Position numbers and translations under genes: made by a program. Below are positions 45,823-54,157 of a stretch of 64,000 bases of DNA, in pieces. Source of the DNA: Hyphomicrobiales bacterium (GTDB taxonomy: Bacteria; Pseudomonadota; Alphaproteobacteria; Rhizobiales; Beijerinckiaceae); NCBI GenBank assembly GCA_900470775.1, contig UCBZ01000049.1, forward strand, positions 43,260 to 107,259, written 5' to 3'. Position 1 is the first letter of the stretch. The number at the start of each line of letters is the position of its first letter. Under the pieces are notes generated by a model, which did no database searches, had not been told where the DNA came from, and worked only from the letters and a program-made list of their open reading frames with translations.

Positions 45823-46611
45823 TTAGGTCGTCGTCGAACTCTGTCCCGGCCGCCAGACCAAGAGCTTCCTCTCGACCATCGTCACCAGTGAATCGATCAT
45901 GATCACGAAGATCGCCAGGATCAGCATGCCCGAGAACACGCCGGTGACGTCGAAGACGCTTTCCGCCTCGTGGATCTTGTAGCCGAGCCCGGCTGAGGAG
46001 CCGAGATATTCACCCACCACCGCGCCGACCAGCGCAAAGCCGACCGAGGTGTGCAGGCTGGAGAACATCCAGGTCAGCGCCGAGGGCCAGTAGACATGGC
46101 GGAAGAGCTGGCGCTCGTTCATGCCGAGCATGCGGGCATTGGCCAGCACCGTCGGCGAAACCTCGCGCACGCCCTGATAGACGTTGAAGAAGACGATGAA
46201 GAACACCAGCGTGAAGCCGAGCGCCACCTTCGACCAGATGCCGAGCCCGAACCAGAGCGCGAAGATCGGCGCCAGCACGACGCGCGGCAGGGCGTTCGAG
46301 GCCTTGATATAGGGGTCGAACACCGCCGCCAGCAGGTCGTTGCGGGCGAAGACGAAGCCGAACAGAATGCCGGCAGCCGAGCCGATGACGAAGGCCAGCA
46401 CCGTCTCGGTCAGGGTGATGCCGAGATGCCAGTAGATCTCGCTGCCGGTGAGCTGCGCCCAGGTCCGCGACAGCACCGCGATCGGCGTCGAGAAGAAGAA
46501 CTGCGTCGTCTTGACCTCGCCGAACAGGCTCGTCGTGGTGACGACATGCCAGAGCGCCAGGAAGACGACCATGACCAGCGCCTGCAGCGCGAGCAGCTTG
46601 ACGCGGTTCAT
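45823..46611 (-). CDS. ABC transporter permease, NitT/TauT type
   Basis: A 262-residue inner-membrane subunit with six helices. It starts MNRVKLLALQALVMVVFLALW, and carries the ATPase-contact loop with GVREVSPTVLANARMLGMNE near residue 150. Its helical core (SSLHTSVGFALVGAVVGEYLG) is typical of BPD permeases for sulfonates or nitrate. Its ATG overlaps the ATPase stop by four bases (ATGA), so the two subunits are translationally coupled. Confidence 0.92.
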   Translation of the reverse strand: MNRVKLLALQALVMVVFLALWHVVTTTSLFGEVKTTQFFFSTPIAVLSRTWAQLTGSEIYWHLGITLTETVLAFVIGSAAGILFGFVFARNDLLAAVFDPYIKASNALPRVVLAPIFALWFGLGIWSKVALGFTLVFFIVFFNVYQGVREVSPTVLANARMLGMNERQLFRHVYWPSALTWMFSSLHTSVGFALVGAVVGEYLGSSAGLGYKIHEAESVFDVTGVFSGMLILAIFVIMIDSLVTMVERKLLVWRPGQSSTTT

Positions 46612-47522
46612 GAGGCTGCTCCGTCAACCAGATCCTTGTTCTCTACCAGATCCTTGCCCTCCCCCATCGCATAAGCCTTCTGCACCTCGACCCGGAGCGA
46701 CGCCCAGATGTCGCGGTGGATCTCGTGGAAGGCCTTTTCCAGCCTGATCTCCGCGATGTCGCGCGGACGCGGCAGCGGCACGCGGTAATCGGCGACGATC
46801 CCGGCGGCAGGCCCGGCCGACATCACCACGACCCGGTCCGACAGCGCGATCGCTTCCTCCAGGTCATGCGTCACGAAGATCAGGGCCTTGCGGTCGCGCG
46901 ACCAGAGATCGAGCAGGAGGTTGCCCATGATCTGCCGGGTCTGGGCGTCGAGCGGCCCGAAGGGCTCGTCCATCAGCAGGATTTCGGGATCGCGGATCAG
47001 CATCTGCGCCAGCGCCACGCGCTTGCGCTGGCCGCCCGAGAGCATGTGCGGATAGCGGTCGACGAAGGCACGCAAGCCGACGCGGGCGAGCCATTCGCGC
47101 GCGCGTCTGTCCGCTTCGGCATCGGACACGCCCATCGGCTCCAACGCGACCTTGACGTTGTCGAGCGCGGTCTTCCACGGCATCAGCGCATCGGCCTGGA
47201 AGAGGTATCCGGCACGCCGGTTCAACCCCGACAGCGGCTTGCCGAAGATCGAGACGGTGCCTGCCGACGGCGTCAGGAGGCCTGCCGCGGCATTGAGCAG
47301 GGTCGACTTGCCGCAGCCGGTCGGGCCGACGACCGAGACGAACTCGCCCGCCGCCACGGCAAGATCGATGCCCGTAACGGCCTTGTAGCGATGGCCGCCA
47401 TCGAGATGGAAGGTGATGTCGAGTCCTGTGAGCGCGACGGCGGAATCGAGCCGGTGCGAGGAACCTAGCGACGGCACATCCGTCGCGCCCGCAGCGCCAT
47501 GCGGGGGCTGTTGCAACTCCAT
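46608..47522 (-). CDS. ABC transporter ATP-binding protein, NitT/TauT type
   Basis: A 304-residue ATPase. Walker A is GPTGCGKST near residue 70, the Q-loop is LFQADALMPW, the signature is MLSGGQRKRVALAQ, Walker B is ILLMDEPFGPLD and the switch His is in VTHDLEEAIALSD. The N-terminal 35 residues are low-similarity. ATG 47522 is chosen; GTG 47552 would add ten residues without a ribosome binding site. First gene of the minus-strand run; the 224-base gap to divergent dedA should hold its promoter. Confidence 0.92.
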   Translation of the reverse strand: MELQQPPHGAAGATDVPSLGSSHRLDSAVALTGLDITFHLDGGHRYKAVTGIDLAVAAGEFVSVVGPTGCGKSTLLNAAAGLLTPSAGTVSIFGKPLSGLNRRAGYLFQADALMPWKTALDNVKVALEPMGVSDAEADRRAREWLARVGLRAFVDRYPHMLSGGQRKRVALAQMLIRDPEILLMDEPFGPLDAQTRQIMGNLLLDLWSRDRKALIFVTHDLEEAIALSDRVVVMSAGPAAGIVADYRVPLPRPRDIAEIRLEKAFHEIHRDIWASLRVEVQKAYAMGEGKDLVENKDLVDGAAS

Positions 47523-47746
47523 GAAATCCGTTTCCCCGTCGGCGTCAGGCACTCTTGATGGCGCCGGCCGAGCATTGCGTTCGTCGTGGAGGACGAGATT
47601 AAGCCATCGACAGGAGAAGGCAAAGGCATCCTTGGACGCAGGCGCCCCTTCGCTTAGGCCAACTGATCGTCAGCACCCGCGCGATTGCATTGGCGCAGCG
47701 GGGCGGCGATAAGCCCTCAGCCCCCGCTCGAGCGACCAGGACAGAC

Positions 47747-48289
47747 ATGGCCCAACTCGAACTCTGGATGCAGGCGCTGGTCGAGTTCATGCGCGCCAAT
47801 CAGGAATGGGCGATCCCGATCGTCTTCCTGATCGCGTTCTGCGAATGCGTGGCGATCCTCTCATGGATCGTGCCGGCGACCGTGTTCTTCACGGCCTTCG
47901 GCGCGGCCGCAGGCGCCTCGGGGCTCAATCTTGTGCCATTGGCGATCGCGGCGTCGGCCGGCGCCGGCATCGGCTTCTGGGTGTCGTATTGGGCTGGGCT
48001 AATCCTGGGGCCGCGTGTCGATCACCACTGGCCCTTCAGCAAGAACCCCCAGCTCCTGGCTCGCGGGCACGCCTTCTTCGAGAAATGGGGCGTCGCCAGC
48101 ATCCTGATCGGGCACTTCTTCGGACCGCTGCGGGCGGTCATCGCCATTGTCGCCGGCATCGTCCAGATGCCGTTCTGGCCCTTCCAGATTGCCAACTGGA
48201 TTGCCTCGACGGTCTGGGGTTTCGCCCTGCTATACGGCGCCGGCCGGCTCGCCGAGATGGCGACACAGGGCGGCATGCTGCCCCGCTAG
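47747..48289 (+). CDS. DedA family membrane protein
   Basis: A 180-residue DedA/SNARE-associated family protein with helices IPIVFLIAFCECVAILSWIVP, then an amphipathic reentrant region, and the FGPLRAVIAIVAGIVQMPFW motif carrying the conserved Arg, followed by FQIANWIASTVWG. DedA proteins are proposed lipid carriers or proton-dependent transporters. The expected early Glu is present in the first helix (CECVAIL). AGGA lies five bases before ATG 47747. Confidence 0.86.
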   Translation: MAQLELWMQALVEFMRANQEWAIPIVFLIAFCECVAILSWIVPATVFFTAFGAAAGASGLNLVPLAIAASAGAGIGFWVSYWAGLILGPRVDHHWPFSKNPQLLARGHAFFEKWGVASILIGHFFGPLRAVIAIVAGIVQMPFWPFQIANWIASTVWGFALLYGAGRLAEMATQGGMLPR

Positions 48290-48332
48290 GCCACACGTCC
48301 TTGCGCAAACGGCGCCAGCCCGAAGCGGCGCC

Positions 48333-48431
48333 TCAGGCAAGCCCCAGGATCACGGCCAGCATCAGCGCCAGCGACAGCGCCAGACCCATCCCGGCGGCGA
48401 CCGGGCCTTCGATCATTTTCAGCATCTGCAT
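48333..48431 (-). CDS. Tiny single-pass membrane protein (32 residues)
   Basis: A 32-residue peptide beginning MQMLKMIEGPVAAGMGLA and followed by one hydrophobic helix to the end. The ATG is preceded by GGGAGG at five bases, the strongest site around. It is the last of three small membrane-protein genes in a row on this strand. No family known. Confidence 0.6.
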   Translation of the reverse strand: MQMLKMIEGPVAAGMGLALSLALMLAVILGLA

Positions 48432-48480
48432 CGCGACCTCCCATTGCTGGCTGGCAATCCGAATGCACTCGTTGGCAGTC

Positions 48481-48708
48481 TCAATAGGCGAACAACTCCA
48501 CGGCGATCCATGCAACGACGGCAAGCGAGAGCCCGCCTAGCAGAACCATCAGCACCGGCGCGCCGAGAAATCCCTGGCGTGCTTCCACTGGAGTTTCCTC
48601 GGCGGGGTTGGCATCGCTGTGGTCGTCGGCCCGCATCGGCGGCAGCTTCCTGCCACCTTCGGGCCCTTCCGTTTGCGCCTTGGCGCGGTCTTCCGCCTCG
48701 ATGCTCAT
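48481..48708 (-). CDS. Small single-pass membrane protein (75 residues)
   Basis: A polar, acidic N-terminal half (MSIEAEDRAKAQTEGPEGGR) and one C-terminal membrane helix (APVLMVLLGGLSLAVVAWIA). A strong GGAGG seven bases before the ATG supports translation. Second in the trio of tiny membrane-protein genes. No family recognised. Confidence 0.72.
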   Translation of the reverse strand: MSIEAEDRAKAQTEGPEGGRKLPPMRADDHSDANPAEETPVEARQGFLGAPVLMVLLGGLSLAVVAWIAVELFAY

Positions 48709-48737
48709 ATCGATGCCTCCGCTGATGGCTTGGCCGA

Positions 48738-48920
48738 CTAGCCCGGGATCAGGCCGATGAAGGTGTTGACGAGAAGAGCCAGCGCGAGACCGCCCAACAG
48801 CGCACTCAGCAAAGGCCAGTCTTCGCCGCCCTCATGCTGGGCCACCCGGATGCGTTCGTTCTCGGACGGGTTGCCCTGCCCGTAGCGTCCGCGCTCCATC
48901 TCTTGGCGATCCCTTGCCAT
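48738..48920 (-). CDS. Small single-pass membrane protein (60 residues)
   Basis: A polar N-terminal region (MARDRQEMERGRYGQGNPSE) and a C-terminal helix LLSALLGGLALALLVNTFIG. The layout matches the next gene downstream in the trio. GGGAG lies six bases before the ATG. No family known. First of the three. Confidence 0.68.
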   Translation of the reverse strand: MARDRQEMERGRYGQGNPSENERIRVAQHEGGEDWPLLSALLGGLALALLVNTFIGLIPG

Positions 48921-49149
48921 GCCCTGCTCCCGTTGATCCCGCCGTGCGGTGAAAACGCGCCGTGGCGTCATCGGTTCCGCGAAGTCGGACGGCAGCGGCC
49001 GACCCGAATGCAAAGAGGGCGGACGCATCGCTGCGCCCGCCTCGGTTTCGTCAGAGAATGTCTCGACCTTACAGTGCCTTACGACCACGCGATGAATCAA
49101 TCCAACAGGCGGTTGAATCAACCCATGAGCCGCCGCGATCCCGACGTCC

Positions 49150-50331
<1,182 letters not shown>

Positions 50332-51015
50332 TCAGGCTTCCGGTGCGGGCAAGGCCTTCGTCGAGGAATCCTTCGTCGAAGAATCCGCCCGCCCGTAAAG
50401 GGCGAGGAACTGGTCGGTGGCCCGGGCGGCGTCGCGCTCGATTTCGTCGCGGCCAAATGTCAGGGCATCGCCCAGCAGCAACCGGATCTGCACGTCGCGG
50501 CCGACCAGGCCGAAAAAAGTCCGGAAAGCTGTCTCGGATTCGTCGAAGGCGAGCAGTCCCGCCTCGCGTCCCGCTTCCAGCACCGGCCGGAGCCGTTCGG
50601 CGATGGCGAAGCGGCCGTTCTCCAGCACGATGCCGCCGAGATTGCTCTTGCGCGAGGCGGCGTGGCTGATCGCGAGCCGGTTCAGCGCAATCGAGGTCGG
50701 GCTGGAAATGACCGTGAGCCAGGTCACGGCGAAGCCTTTCAGGCTGTCGCGCAGGGTGGTGATGTCGAGCGTCGGGCGGTCATAGCGGCCGGCCCGCACG
50801 CGCGCCGCCTGCCAGCGCACGGTCGCCGCCAGAAGCCCGTCGCGATCGCCGAACCACTTGTACAGCGTTTCCTTGGAGCAGCTCGCCCGGCGCGCCACGG
50901 CGGTCATGGTGAGCTGGTCGCCCTCCTCCACCATCAGCGACAACACGGCATCGAGCACGGCCTGCTGGCGGGCCGTGGGCTCATCCGTGTCCGCTGTGTT
51001 GGGTGTCGCAGCCAT
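50332..51015 (-). CDS. TetR/AcrR family transcriptional regulator
   Basis: A 227-residue repressor. The helix-turn-helix is MTAVARRASCSKETLYKWFG at about residues 37-56. The C-terminal ligand domain is variable (TAFRTFFGLVGRDVQIR). The last residues hold a short repeat, SSTKDSSTKA. ATG 51015 is preferred to an upstream in-frame start. A 23-base near-perfect palindrome 22 bases upstream is a likely autoregulatory operator. The gene ends 39 bases before ilvC, so control of ilvC is possible. Confidence 0.88.
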   Translation of the reverse strand: MAATPNTADTDEPTARQQAVLDAVLSLMVEEGDQLTMTAVARRASCSKETLYKWFGDRDGLLAATVRWQAARVRAGRYDRPTLDITTLRDSLKGFAVTWLTVISSPTSIALNRLAISHAASRKSNLGGIVLENGRFAIAERLRPVLEAGREAGLLAFDESETAFRTFFGLVGRDVQIRLLLGDALTFGRDEIERDAARATDQFLALYGRADSSTKDSSTKALPAPEA

Positions 51016-51037
51016 ATGCGTCTGGAACCAGGAAATG

Positions 51038-51060
51038 CCGTACCGTACGTTACGGTTCGG
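51038..51060. promoter_or_regulatory. Candidate TetR operator
   Basis: An inverted repeat with core ACCGTACGTTACGGT and outer CCG/CGG arms; 9 of 11 position pairs are complementary around the centre at 51049. It lies 22 bases upstream of the TetR start codon. Confidence 0.55.
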
Positions 51061-51147
51061 CTCTCTAGCGCAGGCCGAGGTCCCTCGCAAGAGGCTTGGA
51101 CCATGCTCGTAGAATGGCTCTGCGCAAAGAGGCGCTCGCCCTGCAGT

Positions 51148-51369
51148 CTATGACCCAGCGGCCTGCTGGGCCGCAATCCGCTGCAGGAAGATCGCCGCTG
51201 CGGTCAACACGAACCCCGCCCACCACAGCGGCGAGCGCAAGCTCTTACCGCTGCCAGGCTCATCCGACGGTGCCTTGCCGTTCAGCCGCTGCAGGATCGG
51301 CCAGGCAAAGCAGCCGAAGCCGACAATGCCGAGCCCAAGGGCGATGTGTTCGAGGCTTGGCGGTGTCAT
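51148..51369 (-). CDS. Small membrane protein coupled to mazF
   Basis: A 73-residue protein with two hydrophobic helices: IALGLGIVGFGCFAWPI and LWWAGFVLTAAAIFLQRI, separated by a polar loop (KAPSDEPGSGKS). Its ATG overlaps the MazF stop codon as ATGA, so it is likely translated from the toxin-antitoxin mRNA. No family recognised. It could be an unrelated passenger. Confidence 0.68.
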   Translation of the reverse strand: MTPPSLEHIALGLGIVGFGCFAWPILQRLNGKAPSDEPGSGKSLRSPLWWAGFVLTAAAIFLQRIAAQQAAGS

Positions 51370-51734
51370 TTTGAAGCGGGTTCCACCTGCACTCCCACAT
51401 AAGCTGCAAGCCTGTGCGCGACGCGTGAGACAAGTTCGTCGGAGAGAGATCCTATCCGACGCCGGAGCCGTTCGCGATCCACCATTCGGACTTGATCCGT
51501 CAACAGCGCTCCGGAAACAATGGAGCCGGCTGGAATAACGATTTTAGTGGGCCAGTTTCCGGGATTCGAAGTGATGGGACAGACCAGGATCCGCCCCGAT
51601 ATCCCATGCAATGTCTCATTCGATATGATCAGAGCAGGACGTCGCCCACCTTGCTCAGAACCGACGACCGGGTCGAGATCGATCCAGTAGACATTCCCGG
51701 ACCGGCAATCAGCGGCGGGGATTGTAGTCGTCAT
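51366..51734 (-). CDS. MazF/PemK family toxin
   Basis: A 122-residue ribonuclease toxin. PemK/MazF-fold motifs: GNVYWIDLDPVVGSEQGGRRPALIIS at the N-terminus, then GRILVCPITSNPGNWPTKI and SGALLTDQVRMVDRERL. Activity would be sequence-specific mRNA cleavage, blocked by the antitoxin. Its ATG lies inside the antitoxin gene (26-base overlap). Similar length to chromosomal PemK. Confidence 0.9.
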   Translation of the reverse strand: MTTTIPAADCRSGNVYWIDLDPVVGSEQGGRRPALIISNETLHGISGRILVCPITSNPGNWPTKIVIPAGSIVSGALLTDQVRMVDRERLRRRIGSLSDELVSRVAHRLAAYVGVQVEPASK

Positions 51735-52029
51735 AGATGATCTCTGACCCTCGGTCGGGCCCCCAATCCCAGTCGTCTACGGGTGCATTAGCCAGTCCGC
51801 CAAGCCTTTCAGCCTCGGCCAGAAGCCATTCGGCGGTCACGGGATACGGTTCAGGCGTCGGGAGGACGTCATGGCCCGCCTTGTCCGATGTGACGCGCTT
51901 CAGCCTAACCTCTTCGCCCTCCACACTGACGTCGAGCGTAGTGCCGCTGATGAGGCCCAGCTGCTTCACCACCGCCTTGGGCAACCGCACGGCGGTGCTG
52001 TTGCCCCATTTCGCCACCTGAACCTTCAT
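51709..52029 (-). CDS. MazE-like AbrB-type antitoxin
   Basis: A 106-residue antitoxin. The N-terminal swapped-hairpin DNA-binding domain is MKVQVAKWGNSTAVRLPKAV, with an acidic C-terminal tail that would block MazF (DDWDWGPDRGSEIIYDDYN). ATG 52029 has AGGAG seven bases upstream. The tail codons overlap the toxin start. The upstream region holds two GGATATCC palindromes 22 bases apart. Confidence 0.9.
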   Translation of the reverse strand: MKVQVAKWGNSTAVRLPKAVVKQLGLISGTTLDVSVEGEEVRLKRVTSDKAGHDVLPTPEPYPVTAEWLLAEAERLGGLANAPVDDWDWGPDRGSEIIYDDYNPRR

Positions 52030-52045
52030 GGCTTCGCTCCTTGCC

Positions 52046-52075
52046 GGATATCCATAACATCCAGCGCGGATATCC
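52046..52075. promoter_or_regulatory. Twin GGATATCC palindromes, candidate MazE operator
   Basis: GGATATCC occurs at 52046-52053 and 52068-52075, 22 bases apart centre to centre, which is close to two DNA turns. The pair lies between the mazE start and the ilvN stop. Confidence 0.55.
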
Positions 52076-52080
52076 GCCAA

Positions 52081-52620
52081 TCACATCGCGTCAGGCCCGC
52101 GGCTCATCGCGGCGATGCCGGTGCGGGAGACCTCGGTCAGCCCCACCGCGGTCATCAGCTTGATGAAGCGCTCTATCTCCTCGGTGGAGCCGGTCAGTTC
52201 GAAGACAAAGGAGGTCAGCGAGGCGTCGAGCGTGCGTGCGCCGAAGGCCGAGGCCAGCCGCATCGCCTCGACCCGATGCTCGCCCTTGCCGACGACCTTG
52301 ACCAGCGCCAGTTCGCGCTCCAGCGCCTCGCCCTGCAGCGTCAGGTCGACGACGCGATGCACCGGCACCAGCCGGTCGAGATGCGCCTTGATCTGGTCGA
52401 TCACGTTGGCCGTGCCCGAGGTCACGACCGTGATCCGCGAGATATGCGCGTCATGCTCCGTCTCGGAGACGGTCAGGCTCTCGATGTTGTAGCCACGGCC
52501 AGAGAACAGACCGGCGATGCGCGCCAGCACGCCCGGCTCGTTGTCGACGATCACCGCCAGCGTGTGGCGGGCGACGGGCTGGGCGACGGGGGCGTTCGGG
52601 TAATGCGACGAGGTGTTCAT
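52081..52620 (-). CDS. ilvN: Acetolactate synthase small (regulatory) subunit
   Basis: The 179-residue regulator of acetohydroxyacid synthase, mediating valine feedback. The ACT domain starts HTLAVIVDNEPGVLARIAGL (residues 19-38), continues FSGRGYNIESLTVSETE and VVTSGTANVIDQIKAHLD. The C-terminal domain follows (FELTGSTEEIERFIKLM). Its ATG overlaps the GST stop by four bases, so it is read with GST and the racemase-like gene; this may reflect one operon starting at ilvB. Confidence 0.94.
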   Translation of the reverse strand: MNTSSHYPNAPVAQPVARHTLAVIVDNEPGVLARIAGLFSGRGYNIESLTVSETEHDAHISRITVVTSGTANVIDQIKAHLDRLVPVHRVVDLTLQGEALERELALVKVVGKGEHRVEAMRLASAFGARTLDASLTSFVFELTGSTEEIERFIKLMTAVGLTEVSRTGIAAMSRGPDAM

Positions 52621-53330
52621 GATGTGGCTCGGCTTGCGGAGAGATGCGGGCGGAAATCGGTGAGGATGGGCTCGTCGACCTCGTCTTCGGCGACGATCCA
52701 GGGCTCGGCCAGGGCGGCATCGCGCCAGGCCTGGTAGCCCTTTGTTGCCGTGACGGCGGATACGTAATCGGCACAGACCGGGTCGAGGGGGATCGAATAG
52801 CCTGAGAGGCGAGCCACGACCGGCGCAAACATCGCGTCGGCCGCACTGAAGGCCCCGAACAGGAACGGTCCCGCCGCACCGAAGCGCTCACGCGCCTCGC
52901 ACCAGATCGCCGAAATCCGGGCCACGTCGGCGGCAACCTTGGGGCCACGGTCGCGCTCAGGGTGCACCCAGGCGAGGTTCATCGGGCAGGCGCCGCGCAG
53001 GGCCGAGAAGCCGGCATGCATCTCGCTGGAAACAGAGCGCGCCATCGCCCGCGCGGCCGGATCACGCGGCCAGATCGGCAGGTCAGGGCGAGTGTCGGCA
53101 ATGTATTCCATGATCGCCAGCGACTCCCAGACCTGGATCGCGCCATCGATCAGCACCGGCACCTTGCCGGCGGGCGAGTAGTCCGCGATGACGCGCTTCC
53201 AGGCGGGATCGTCGAAGGTCGGGCCGAAGGGGACAACGACCTCCTCGAACGCAATCCCGAATTCGGTCATGAGCAGCCAGGGCCGCAGCGACCAGGACGA
53301 ATAGTTCCTGTTGGCGATGACGAGTTTCAT
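52617..53330 (-). CDS. Glutathione S-transferase family protein
   Basis: A 237-residue GST. The thioredoxin-fold N-terminus is MKLVIANRNYSSWSLRPWL, with the likely catalytic Ser in SSWSLRP. Next come PAGKVPVLIDGAIQVWESLAI (cis-Pro and Glu-Ser glutathione site) and the helical domain with FGAFSAADAMFAPVVARL. The class resembles bacterial zeta/YfcF-like members. Substrate unknown. It is sandwiched by two four-base overlaps. Confidence 0.9.
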   Translation of the reverse strand: MKLVIANRNYSSWSLRPWLLMTEFGIAFEEVVVPFGPTFDDPAWKRVIADYSPAGKVPVLIDGAIQVWESLAIMEYIADTRPDLPIWPRDPAARAMARSVSSEMHAGFSALRGACPMNLAWVHPERDRGPKVAADVARISAIWCEARERFGAAGPFLFGAFSAADAMFAPVVARLSGYSIPLDPVCADYVSAVTATKGYQAWRDAALAEPWIVAEDEVDEPILTDFRPHLSASRATS

Positions 53331-54034
53331 GCCGCACGGCTTTCGGCCGGTGCGGCAAAGTCGAGCGCTGCCTCGACATGCAGGGCCGTCGTATCGAAGG
53401 CCGGCAGCGTGGTGTCGGCCTGCGAGATCAGCAGGCCGATCTCGGTGCAGCCTAGGATGACGCCGTCGGCGCCCCGCGCGGCGGCATCGGCGATGATCGC
53501 CAGATAGCGCGCTTTCGAGGCAAGCTCGATCCGGCCGCGGCAGAGCTCCTCATAGATGATGCGATGGACGTCATCGCGCTCGGCGTCGCCCGGGACCATC
53601 GCCTCGATGCCAAAGGCCGAGAGGCGGTCGCGGTAGAAGCGCTGCTCCATGGTGAAGCGCGTCGCCAGCAGCAGCGGGCGCCGCGAGGCACTGCGCTTGA
53701 TCGCCTTGGCGGTGACATCGGCAAGGTGCAGGAACGGCACCTTGGTGGCCGAGGTGATCCTGTCCGCGAGCTTGTGCATCGTGTTGGTGCACAGCACGAT
53801 GCAACCCGCACCCGCGCGCTCGAGGCGCCTGGCACTGTCGGCCAGGACATCGCCCGCGGCCTCCCAGTCGCCCTTCGCCTGCATCTCCGCGATGTCAGAG
53901 AAGTCGAGCGAGTGCAGCAGGACATCAGCCGAATGCAGCCCGCCCTGGCGCGCTCGCACGCCCTCGTTCAGCAGGCGGTAATACACTGCCGTCGATTCCC
54001 AGCTCATCCCGCCGATCAGGCCGATGGTCGTCAT
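53327..54034 (-). CDS. Aspartate/glutamate racemase family protein
   Basis: A 235-residue two-domain racemase. The first catalytic Cys is in VLCTNTMHKLAD (about residue 82) and the second in VILGCTEIGLLIS (about 196), as in PLP-independent Asp/Glu racemases. The N-terminus IGLIGGMSWESTAVYYRLLN is the classic start. It is 123 bases after ilvB with a repeat in between. Confidence 0.9.
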   Translation of the reverse strand: MTTIGLIGGMSWESTAVYYRLLNEGVRARQGGLHSADVLLHSLDFSDIAEMQAKGDWEAAGDVLADSARRLERAGAGCIVLCTNTMHKLADRITSATKVPFLHLADVTAKAIKRSASRRPLLLATRFTMEQRFYRDRLSAFGIEAMVPGDAERDDVHRIIYEELCRGRIELASKARYLAIIADAAARGADGVILGCTEIGLLISQADTTLPAFDTTALHVEAALDFAAPAESRAA

Positions 54035-54062
54035 GTCGTGTCCCTCCCCTGCCGCGCAACCT

Positions 54063-54150
54063 CGTCATTCTCGGGCTTGACCCGAGAATCTCGCGCAGGA
54101 TGAGGCAGCCCATCCGGCCTGAGATGCTCGGGCCGAGCCCGAGCATGACG
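54063..54150. repeat. Dispersed palindromic repeat between ilvB and the racemase gene
   Basis: The outer arms CGTCATTCTCGGGC and GCCCGAGCATGACG are inverted, with internal sub-palindromes CTCGGGCTTGACCCGAG and CTCGGGCCGAGCCCGAG. Same subfamily as the repeat between the two glgX genes. Confidence 0.75.
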
Positions 54151-54157
54151 GCTTCGC

